The translations under genes and the position numbers were made by a program. This document shows, piece after piece, positions 1 to 7,005 of a stretch of DNA of 35,088 nt. The notes below the pieces were generated by a model that saw nothing but the letters and a program-made list of their open reading frames with translations, was not told the origin of the DNA and searched no databases. This stretch comes from an uncultured Clostridia bacterium (GTDB lineage Bacteria; Bacillota; Clostridia; Oscillospirales; Ruminococcaceae). The DNA lies in assembly GCA_947589035.1 (NCBI GenBank), contig CANPYZ010000027.1, positions 1 to 35,088 on the forward strand. The letters run 5' to 3'. Numbering within the stretch: the stretch's first letter is position 1; the number at the start of each line of letters is the position of its first letter.

Positions 1-73
1 TGTTCAAAGCTTCTCTTAATCCTGAAGTTTTGCTTTCTGTTCTTTTATCTCTGAAAAAGTAAATGCTGTTGCC
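1..73 (+). mobile_element. Insertion sequence, right end only (transposase C-terminus and terminal repeat)
   Basis: Positions 52-73 are the exact reverse complement of 35016-35037, a 22-bp match that reads inward as GGCAACAGCA...TTTTTCA. Reading inward from each copy leads out of the window, so each window edge lies inside an insertion sequence. A reading frame open from position 3 ends in SLKK and a TAA stop at 60-62, inside the repeat, which fits the last residues of a transposase. The IS family is not recognised. Flanking bases of the two copies do not match, so they look like two separate insertions of one element. Confidence 0.7.
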
Positions 74-152
74 CTGACAAGTCTATTAGAAAAGTAAAAC
101 GAAAAGTCTTTATATTGTTTAAGGGCAATTTTTAAGTTATTCTGCACTAACC

Positions 153-181
153 ATTATATCATAAACGTTTGTATTTGTCAA
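153..181 (-). promoter_or_regulatory. Consensus promoter reading left toward the IS
   Basis: On the minus strand TTGACA (176-181) and TATAAT (153-158) are separated by 17 bp, a perfect sigma-A type promoter. Transcription would run toward position 1 through about 75 bp of host DNA and into the IS. A weak frame starting with GTG at 147 continues into the IS and may be the start of a disrupted gene. Positions 182-211 hold nothing else recognisable. Confidence 0.7.
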
Positions 182-211
182 GAGAAATTTTTATATTCAT
201 CATTCAATAAA

Positions 212-252
212 GCATAAAACCCCATGAAATTGGGGATTTCATGAGTTTATGC
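212..252 (-). terminator. Hairpin downstream of the histidine kinase relic
   Basis: GCATAAA (212-218) pairs with TTTATGC (246-252) and the inner arms CATGAAAT and ATTTCATG also pair, giving a long stem just past the kinase stop codon. The minus strand continues with only a short T-rich tail, so termination may be moderate. Confidence 0.55.
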
Positions 253-273
253 CTAATGGCTGAGAGATAATGA

Positions 274-1685
274 TTACTCTGTATTTTGTAAAAATATCAG
301 TTCAAATAGGCTTCCTTCTCCAATTTTGCTTTCCACTTTGTAAAAGCCGCCGTGTAAATCGACAATCTGTTTCACAATGGCAAGCCCTAAACCTGAAACG
401 CCCTGTTTATTACGCTGACGATAAGTGTAATATCTTTTCCAGATGTGCGGAATTTCTTTTTGCGGAATGCCGTTCCCGTAATCTCGAACAGACAGCGAAA
501 TATGTTTGTTTTCCTTTTTCAAAATAACAGTAATTTTCTTACTTTCGCTTGTATGCCGGATAGCATTATCAATTAAATTATAAACAGCACTTTCTAATTG
601 CTGTTCATTTCCGTAAAAATCAATATTTTCCGTGATATGCTGTTCAATGACACCACCTGTATGTTGAAATAAAGGCGTAAACTGCCGAATCACATTCTGC
701 ACAAGCCGGCTGAAATTCAAAAAAACAGCATTCACTTTTTCACTGTTTTCCTGCAATTCAGAATAAGTTAAAATTTCATTGACTAATGCAGTCAAGCGGT
801 CAGTTTCTTTTAAAATAATTTCACAATCTGCTTGCCGTTGCTGTGCGTTTTCGCCGAAGTCCTGAATACTTTCCGTATATCCTTTAATCATCGTCAAAGG
901 CGTTCGCAAATCGTGAGAAACATTCGCTAATAATTCTTTCTGGTAAATTTTAGATTCTTTCAGTTTTTGATTCGTGAGAATAAACGTTTCGCCTAATTCG
1001 TCTGTTTCCATGCAGAAACCTTTTTGAAAATCATTACTGAATTGTTCATTCCCTAAATTTTCCGCCTGTTTGGATAATTTTCTAATTGGACAGGAAAATT
1101 TTTCCGCAAGCAGGTAAGCCAGGAAAAAAGCAATACTGGCTGATATAAGCATTACGCAAAATAATTGTTTCCGGATAATGTCCACCGCTGATTCAACAGA
1201 ATCAAATGCTACTGACATATAAAATCATATCTTCTTTCACATACTGCCCGTATACATAAATATTTTCTGTCTGATATTCTATCATGTGACCGGAATTTTT
1301 CAGTTTGGCAAGAAAATAATCATAATCGTCCGGCAAATGTCGGTAAGCAGCTTTTTGCCAGTTCATTTCTTCATTTTGAAAATAAGGGTTTGCGCCGTCG
1401 TTTTGATAAGAATAATTATTTTCCTGAGCATAATTCGTTTTATAGGCATCTGTGCTATAAATTATTTTACCGCTCGTATCTGTTAAATAGACAAGCAAGG
1501 AATTTTCCGTTGCAAGAGTGTCTATCATGGCAGTATCTTGAATGTTTTCTGCAAGGGTTTCCTGCTGAATGAGTGCGTTTCACAAGCATGTGCTGATAAA
1601 AATTCTGAAAAAAAACAGTCTGCAAAATCCATAACAAGGAAAAAACAGCAATCGTAAACAGCACAAAATATAAGTATAATTTCAT
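274..1685 (-). pseudogene. Sensor histidine kinase broken by two frameshifts
   Basis: Three minus-strand pieces in three different frames together read as one membrane histidine kinase. The first (from ATG at 1685) gives a transmembrane segment. The second (about 1560-1202) gives an extracytoplasmic sensor region. The third (about 1215-274) gives a second transmembrane segment, a HAMP-like linker, the H-box SHDLRTPLTM, an N-box (YNLIDNAIRHT) and G boxes (DYGNGIP, GLGLAIV). The frame changes fall near 1560-1570 and near 1205-1215. Its start overlaps the stop of the upstream response-regulator relic by ATGA, the usual coupling of such pairs. The phosphorelay is almost certainly dead, although the soluble kinase core alone is intact. 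Assembly error is the main alternative for the frameshifts. Confidence 0.85.
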
Positions 1686-1882
1686 ACGATATGAATAAAA
1701 TCCCTGTAAATACCCAGTTTGCCTCTCAGAAGTTTAATCTGCCAGTCGACAGTTCTGTCCTCACCGAAATAATCATACCCCCAAACACTGTTCAAAATTT
1801 TGTCACGACTTAGAACAATTCCTTTGTTTTTCGCAAGAAATACAAGCAAATCAAATTCTTTTTAAGTCAAAATTTTTCTTGA
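1682..1882 (-). pseudogene. OmpR-type response regulator, degraded C-terminal DNA-binding domain
   Basis: The minus strand reads as a winged-helix output domain: [34 protein letters not shown] and [17 protein letters not shown]. An in-frame TAA at 1862-1864 replaces the residue before KEFDLL. The receiver domain is missing upstream and the usual VWGVGY end is also missing. The stop overlaps the kinase start. This is a relic of the partner of the adjacent histidine kinase. The plus-strand promoter at 1879-1907 now overlaps its broken end. Confidence 0.75.
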
Positions 1883-1907
1883 CAAATGCGGAAAAATATG
1901 CTAAACT
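1879..1907 (+). promoter_or_regulatory. Promoter for the tRNA-like element and polysaccharide deacetylase
   Basis: TTGACA (1879-1884), 17 bp and TAAACT (1902-1907) form a good promoter. The predicted transcript starts near 1914 and contains the tRNA-like sequence at 1976-2047 before the deacetylase start at 2081. Confidence 0.6.
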
Positions 1908-1975
1908 GAAATTGTCGGTAGTTTAAGCAGAAAACACTTGTCCACAGCAAGAAATACGGTTTGACCGTCCGACTG

Positions 1976-2047
1976 TCCCCTATCGTCTAACGCTGAAGAC
2001 ACCAGCCTGCTAAGTTGGAGACGGCGGTTCAACTCCGCCAAGGGGAT
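1976..2047 (+). tRNA. Unusual tRNA-like gene, anticodon GCU (Ser-type loop, no long variable arm)
   Basis: The sequence folds as a full cloverleaf. Acceptor strands are TCCCCTA (1976-1982) and AAGGGGA (2040-2046), with six pairs and one A-A mismatch. The D stem is GTCT/AGAC, the anticodon stem CCAGC/GTTGG with loop CTGCTAA (anticodon GCT at 2009-2011), the variable loop is AGAC, and the T arm is GGCGG-TTCAACT-CCGCC. The anticodon loop is that of serine tRNA(GCU), but a serine tRNA should have a long variable arm and this one has four bases. The D loop AACGCTGA lacks the normal GG pair, and no CCA is encoded. It may be a degenerate tRNA, a variant tRNA, or a regulatory mimic in the deacetylase leader. 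Confidence 0.6.
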
Positions 2048-2080
2048 TCATGATTTTTTTGCACTTTAAGGAGAAACGTA

Positions 2081-3310
2081 ATGAAAAAATTTCTATTCGC
2101 CATATCCGGAATTGTTCTGCTTGCGATGACTTCTATCATTCCAGTAACCGCAGCAGAACCAGAAACAAAACTCATTGCTTTAACTTTTGATGACGGACCC
2201 AATACGACAACCACTAATGAAATTCTTGACCTTTTAGAAGAGTATCAGGCGAAAGCTTCTTTCTTTCTGATTGGTGAACAAATCAACGAAAACAGTGCGG
2301 AAGTGGTCAAACGTGCCTATGCTATGGGCTGTGAAATTGACAACCATTCTAAAACGCATTCGTATATGTCCAAAATGACCGCTGAAGAAATGACTGCTGA
2401 AATTAATTATGTGAATGATTATGTTTATGCCATTACGGGAGATTCTGTTCAATTTTTCCGCCCGCCGTACATTGACGTGAGCGAAACCATGTATGAAACG
2501 ATTGATTTACCCTTCATTTGTGGCGTTGGCTGTGGGGATTCTGATTCTGCAACCACTGCTGAACAGCGTGCGCAGGAAATGCTCACACAAGCCAAAGACG
2601 GGCAAATTTTCCTCCTGCATGATTTCACCGGAAATGAAAAAACCGTAGAAGCCTTGAACATTGCCCTTCCGAAATTGAAAGCAGAAGGCTATGAATTCGT
2701 GACGTTATCCGAATTATTTTCCCGCCAGGGCGAAACGCCCCAACACGGAAGATTATACAGCAATGTGACAAAATACCCCTGTACGGAATATTCCCTGTAT
2801 CAGGAAATTTCTTCAGAAGATACAGAGCGAATCATTCTTGACAGTGCAGTATTAGCAACACTCGGGGATAATTATGCTATTGAAGTGGATTACAGCGGAA
2901 ATGAACACCCACCTGTGATTGCTTTGCAGAAATGGACGGATAATGCAGGCATTTGGAAACCGGTTCAGCCTTGTTACGATAACGGCAGTAAGGCTTGTTT
3001 TTTGGCGGAAGATGTGCTTTCCGCATTACAGGAATTGCACATGTCCTATAACGAATTAGACAGAGTTTGCATTTCTCCGCCGTGGGATAGCATTACACTT
3101 TCCAATGCGAAACTTTTAACTAAGCCTTTAGCCGGAGATGTGAACGCAGATGATGCTTTTACTTTGTCAGATTTAATTCTTCTCCAGAAATGGCTGCTTT
3201 CCGGTTCAACTCCGCTCCCCCGCTGGCAGTCCGCTGACATGGACAATAACCAAATCTTGAATATTTTTGATTTCGTCATATTAAAACAAAAATTATTTTC
3301 TCCACTTTAA
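2081..3310 (+). CDS. Secreted polysaccharide deacetylase (CE4/NodB) with dockerin
   Basis: The 409-residue protein begins with a signal peptide (about 1-25). A NodB/CE4 deacetylase domain follows with the metal and catalytic motifs TFDDGP (35-40), a His pair in DNHSKTH (H89, H93), RPPY (127-130) and LLHD (178-181). Family members remove acetyl groups from xylan, chitin or peptidoglycan. Residues about 215-345 form an accessory region that is not recognised. The last 59 residues are a type I dockerin with two duplicated calcium-loop segments (GDVNADD...LSDLILLQKW and ADMDNNQ...FDFVILKQKL), which anchors enzymes to a cellulosome scaffoldin. Acetylxylan esterase in a cellulosome is therefore the likely role; this is an inference. 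The ribosome site AAGGAG precedes the ATG. Confidence 0.9.
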   Translation: MKKFLFAISGIVLLAMTSIIPVTAAEPETKLIALTFDDGPNTTTTNEILDLLEEYQAKASFFLIGEQINENSAEVVKRAYAMGCEIDNHSKTHSYMSKMTAEEMTAEINYVNDYVYAITGDSVQFFRPPYIDVSETMYETIDLPFICGVGCGDSDSATTAEQRAQEMLTQAKDGQIFLLHDFTGNEKTVEALNIALPKLKAEGYEFVTLSELFSRQGETPQHGRLYSNVTKYPCTEYSLYQEISSEDTERIILDSAVLATLGDNYAIEVDYSGNEHPPVIALQKWTDNAGIWKPVQPCYDNGSKACFLAEDVLSALQELHMSYNELDRVCISPPWDSITLSNAKLLTKPLAGDVNADDAFTLSDLILLQKWLLSGSTPLPRWQSADMDNNQILNIFDFVILKQKLFSPL

Positions 3311-3336
3311 TTTCAAGTTAAAGTGGAGTTTTTTTC
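3300..3336 (+). terminator. Terminator of the deacetylase gene
   Basis: CTCCACTTTAA (3300-3310) pairs perfectly with TTAAAGTGGAG (3318-3328) and is followed by a run of seven or more T. The left arm overlaps the gene's last codons and its TAA stop. Confidence 0.9.
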
Positions 3337-3368
3337 TGAAAAATTTTTATGAAAAATAATCATGAATA

Positions 3369-3397
3369 TTGACATTTAATTATATTTGGTGTATAAT
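3369..3397 (+). promoter_or_regulatory. Consensus promoter for the binding protein-cyclase operon
   Basis: TTGACA (3369-3374), 17 bp and TATAAT (3392-3397) match the consensus exactly. The binding-protein gene starts 55 bp downstream behind an AAGGGGG ribosome site. Confidence 0.85.
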
Positions 3398-3451
3398 AGA
3401 AATAACAAAAAATTCAAACTGATGTGAAAATTTTAAGGGGGAAATTTTTTC

Positions 3452-4483
3452 ATGAAACGCATGTTAGCGGGAGTGTTAAGCGTGCTGATTGGCTGTGTGT
3501 GCCTGACAGGCTGCCATGAACCTGTTCAGGAAGTTAAGCCTGCGCCGGAATTTATGCCGTTGAATGAAATCATTGACGGGCGGAAAAATATTTACTTAAT
3601 TGTCAAAGTGCTGGAAAATAGCAGTTACTGGCAAGTCATTATGGACGGCGCAAAAGATGCCGGAAATGCACTTGATTGTAATATCTATTACAGCGGTTCT
3701 TATGTCGAAACAGATTGGGCTTCTCATGAACGGCTTTTAGATGAGGCAATGACAAAAGGCGCAGATGCTATTTTATTAGCTCCGGACGATTCTGTCAATT
3801 TATCGGAAAAAATTGATGAAATTTATCAAGCAGGCGTTCCTCTCGTGTTAATTGATACGATTGCAAATACTGACCATTACGCCGTGTGTTACATGACGGA
3901 TAATTTAATGGCTGGGCAGAACGCTGCGGAAGAAATGCTTTCTTTATTGGAAAAGCAGGGCAACTCTTCTGAAGATTCCGTGCAAGTGGGCATTCAGGTC
4001 GGGGCAACTTCTTCTCTGACCATTATTGAACGGTTAGCGGGATTTTTCCAGTACTGGAGCAAACATGCTCCGCCCAATTGGGAAGTCATTCCAGAAATTC
4101 AATGCAATGAAGGCGATGCGGAAAAGGCTTTAGCTTGTGCGGAAACTTTACTTGCCTATCCGAATGTAAAAGGCGTATTCGGAGCGAATAACGGGTCAAC
4201 TGTTGGGTTCGCTCAGGTCATCAAAGAACACAGAAGAAATGATGTCGCCATTGTCGGGTTTGACTATTCCGAAGAAATCGCTGAATTGATTACCAATGAA
4301 GAATATACAGCGTCTACGATTTTGCAAAAGCAATATGACATGGGCTATGTTGGCACGGAAACGGCATTGTCGTTGATTCAGGGCGAGGAAATGCCCGTCA
4401 AATTCGTGGATACTGGCGTTGTCATCGTGAATCGGGAAACGATTCAGCAGGAAGACGTACAAGAAGCATTATCGCATAATTGA
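3452..4483 (+). CDS. Sugar-binding lipoprotein (periplasmic-binding protein, RbsB type)
   Basis: The 343-residue protein has a lipoprotein signal with lipobox LTGC. A Peripla_BP_4 type fold follows, seen in segments such as YLIVKVLENSSYWQVIMDGAKDA, GADAILLAPDD, GVPLVLIDT, VKGVFGANNGSTVGF and VAIVGFDYS. Such proteins bind monosaccharides or similar ligands outside the membrane. No permease or ATPase gene is adjacent; instead a membrane diguanylate cyclase follows after 10 bp. This suggests that the protein presents ligand to the cyclase sensor domain rather than to an ABC transporter, as in LuxP/LuxQ-like or ChvE/VirA-like pairs. The pairing is inferred from gene order; the ligand is unknown. 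Confidence 0.85.
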   Translation: MKRMLAGVLSVLIGCVCLTGCHEPVQEVKPAPEFMPLNEIIDGRKNIYLIVKVLENSSYWQVIMDGAKDAGNALDCNIYYSGSYVETDWASHERLLDEAMTKGADAILLAPDDSVNLSEKIDEIYQAGVPLVLIDTIANTDHYAVCYMTDNLMAGQNAAEEMLSLLEKQGNSSEDSVQVGIQVGATSSLTIIERLAGFFQYWSKHAPPNWEVIPEIQCNEGDAEKALACAETLLAYPNVKGVFGANNGSTVGFAQVIKEHRRNDVAIVGFDYSEEIAELITNEEYTASTILQKQYDMGYVGTETALSLIQGEEMPVKFVDTGVVIVNRETIQQEDVQEALSHN

Positions 4484-4493
4484 GGGAAAAACA

Positions 4494-6011
4494 ATGAACC
4501 AGAAAAAAACATTCACAGAAGAAAACGAAATCAGCGGGAATTTTTCTTTTTTCCGCATGTTAGTCATGTATTTGTTAATTTGTGGCATTGGCGTGACGTT
4601 GCTGTTAATTAGTTTCAATACGTTAATTCGCAATCATGACAAAAAATTAACTGGGGAAATTTGCAGCTTAGTCACGGAAAAAATGAATAATTCTATTCGT
4701 TATATGACCAGTGCTGCGGAAAATATGTCCGCTGTTCTTTCAGCGCAAGATTGCCATGATTTGCAAAATTTATATCTTACACTTTCACAAGAGAATCACG
4801 CTAAAAATTATCTTAGTATCGGCTTTATTGACAATGAACAGAACATTTACGCCTCTCCCGTAGAATTAGACGAGTTCCAAAAATGGGGACTTTTAGAAAC
4901 AGCAATGTTAGCTGACCCTGTTTCCATTTCTGCGCCGTATCGTTCCAGTACCACAGGGCAGTCTGTTTATACGATATTTGTGGATTTTACTTACAATCAC
5001 GGCAAAAAGGGCTATTTGTTTTTAACTTACCCGCTGAAAGAAATTCAGACTATGGCGTACACGGAATCTTTAACAGAAGATACGGAAATTTGGCTTATGG
5101 AAGCCGCATCGGATAATATTATTCAGTGCGCCGGTTCGAATGCCTATGCCATTGGCAGCTGGAATAATGCTTTACTTTCCATGCGAATGCAAATTAACAC
5201 TTCTGACCAGAACGACTATATTCAATGGAAAAATCAAATGAACGCCGGAGAAAAAACTGCCGGAATGACTTACCATATCGGGAAAACAACCTATACGCAA
5301 GTTTATTCTAAAATTGATTTCATGTACGGCTGGTATGTTGTTGTTCGCATTCCGAGTAGTTCGCTTTCTTCAGCGATTCAGCAATTCCGGCAAAGTGTGA
5401 TGTTATTTTTGTCGGTGTTACTCGTGGCGACGTTAATTTTATTTATCGTTTCGCATAAGCGGGAAATGGAAGAAAAACGAGTGCTGGAAAATCTTTCCAT
5501 TCGTGACCCATTAACAGCCGTCATGAACAGAAGGGCTTTTGACACAATGGCAGGAAAATATTTAGCCAAAACGCCTAAGCCGAAAGCCGTTTTATTATTC
5601 ATGGACGTGGACTATTTTAAACAAGTCAATGACCGTTTCGGGCATGATGCCGGAGATAGAATTTTAAAAGAATTTTCGGCGTTACTGCGGGAATTATTCG
5701 GGGAAATCAGCTATATTTCCCGATATGGCGGTGATGAATTTGTTTTACTCGTGCGCAGTGCCGACACAGAAGACATTAACGCAAGGCTTACACAACTGCA
5801 AAATCAGGCGAAACAAATTAAACCTTGCGACAATCCGGAAGAATACGGCGATTTTCAATTAACGTTCAGCTGTGGAGCGGCGGAATATTCCGAAAAAACC
5901 GGAAACTTACAGCAATTAGAGGCTAACGCCGACCATGCGCTATACATCGTCAAAGAAAACGGAAGAAAACATTTCCGTTGGTATGAAAACCCTGAATTAG
6001 AAACTCATTAA
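4494..6011 (+). CDS. Membrane diguanylate cyclase with extracytoplasmic sensor domain
   Basis: The 505-residue protein has a transmembrane helix near 18-42, an extracytoplasmic region of about 255 residues resembling a Cache-type sensor, a second helix near 302-321 and a C-terminal GGDEF domain. The domain carries DPLTAVMNRRAFD, the metal-binding DVDYFKQVNDRFGHDAGD and an intact active-site loop GGDEF (412-416). This should make cyclic di-GMP from GTP. The inhibitory RxxD site expected nine to six residues before GGDEF reads GEIS, so product feedback is probably absent. The gene lies 10 bp after the binding-protein gene in one operon, so ligand capture may control second-messenger synthesis (inference). 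Confidence 0.9.
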   Translation: MNQKKTFTEENEISGNFSFFRMLVMYLLICGIGVTLLLISFNTLIRNHDKKLTGEICSLVTEKMNNSIRYMTSAAENMSAVLSAQDCHDLQNLYLTLSQENHAKNYLSIGFIDNEQNIYASPVELDEFQKWGLLETAMLADPVSISAPYRSSTTGQSVYTIFVDFTYNHGKKGYLFLTYPLKEIQTMAYTESLTEDTEIWLMEAASDNIIQCAGSNAYAIGSWNNALLSMRMQINTSDQNDYIQWKNQMNAGEKTAGMTYHIGKTTYTQVYSKIDFMYGWYVVVRIPSSSLSSAIQQFRQSVMLFLSVLLVATLILFIVSHKREMEEKRVLENLSIRDPLTAVMNRRAFDTMAGKYLAKTPKPKAVLLFMDVDYFKQVNDRFGHDAGDRILKEFSALLRELFGEISYISRYGGDEFVLLVRSADTEDINARLTQLQNQAKQIKPCDNPEEYGDFQLTFSCGAAEYSEKTGNLQQLEANADHALYIVKENGRKHFRWYENPELETH

Positions 6012-6043
6012 AAAAAGCCCCTGAAACTTCATCAGGGGCTTTT
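6009..6043. terminator. Bidirectional terminator between convergent genes
   Basis: AGCCCCTGA (6016-6024) pairs with TCAGGGGCT (6032-6040). An A run precedes it and TTTT follows, so it can end transcription on both strands, for the cyclase gene (plus) and for the zinc-ribbon gene that ends at 6046 (minus). Confidence 0.9.
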
Positions 6044-6045
6044 GC

Positions 6046-6879
6046 TTAATACACTGCATTAAGCAGTTTCTGTTCAATTCTAAGCGTGACCAGTAAATAA
6101 TAGGCATCGTCTGCCGGAGTAAGGGCATTTTCATCAATGGCATCTATTGTTTCTGACCATTCATTCATTTTTTGCATCATTTCTGTGTATTCTCCTAACA
6201 TGGACATGACATCGCCCTCGCCGGAAGTGTATGTATTCATGAACGCAAGATATTCATCATAGAACGCTTCATATGCATCCATTGTTTCTTTAAATTCCGG
6301 CGTAACTAAAGAATAATCCCCATTTTCAACGGCTTGTTTCACTTCCTCGAAAGAAACATCACTTTCAGAAGATTCCGCCTGTTCTGGGGGCGTTTCGGGA
6401 AGTGGTTCAGTTTCCGGAATGGTTTCAGGAAGTGTTTCTGGCTCTGTTTCGGGTTCCGTTTCGGGTTCTGTTTCCGGAAGTGTTGTTGTTATGCTGGAAT
6501 CACTGGATGCAGAACGGCTTTCCGGTTTGCTCGGTCTGTGAATGGAAACGAAAATCGGCAAAGACAACGCCCACACAATAACAACTGTCATTGTGGTTAA
6601 ACTTTTCCGAATGTCCAGCCCACACACAAAAACCGTTAAAGCAGCCGGAATAAAATACCAGAACCCCATAGCCGAAAAGAAAAGCCTAAACCCAATGATT
6701 AGTAAAATAACACCAACACAGCCAATACTTTTCTTGTTGGGTTGCGGGGCTTGCGAAACGGTTTGCGCAATGGCAAATACATTATCACAATTAGGACATG
6801 TCACGGAATCTTGACCGCCAGAAACGGAAACTTTCTTGCCACAGTGCGGACACTTGACGGAAATTTTGTTTTTACTCAT
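6046..6879 (-). CDS. Zinc-ribbon membrane protein with ETEP repeats and DUF6591-like tail
   Basis: The 277-residue protein opens with a zinc ribbon, CPHC (10-13) and CPNC (28-31). Two or three hydrophobic helices follow (about 52-115), then a Pro/Glu-rich spacer of repeated PETE units (about 132-168). The last 100 residues contain a helical segment, ETMDAYEAFYDEYLAFMNTY, resembling the DUF6591 family found in Firmicutes membrane proteins. The function is unknown. The architecture (cytosolic ribbon, membrane anchor, spacer, extracytoplasmic helical domain) suggests an envelope or stress-sensing role, but nothing in the neighbourhood confirms that. Confidence 0.75.
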   Translation of the reverse strand: MSKNKISVKCPHCGKKVSVSGGQDSVTCPNCDNVFAIAQTVSQAPQPNKKSIGCVGVILLIIGFRLFFSAMGFWYFIPAALTVFVCGLDIRKSLTTMTVVIVWALSLPIFVSIHRPSKPESRSASSDSSITTTLPETEPETEPETEPETLPETIPETEPLPETPPEQAESSESDVSFEEVKQAVENGDYSLVTPEFKETMDAYEAFYDEYLAFMNTYTSGEGDVMSMLGEYTEMMQKMNEWSETIDAIDENALTPADDAYYLLVTLRIEQKLLNAVY

Positions 6880-7005
6880 GAGTTCTCCCTCCGTAAAATG
6901 AAATTAAATTTTTTCAGGCGGAATGTTCTGCCTAATTCCAGTATAGCACAAAAATTTTCCGGATATAAAAACAGATTCCAAAAAATTTGTCACTTAAATT
7001 TTAAA

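Noticed and set aside
1914-2080. T-box or other tRNA-sensing riboswitch in the deacetylase leader
   Set aside because: No specifier loop, antiterminator bulge or terminator is present; the leader itself folds as a tRNA instead.
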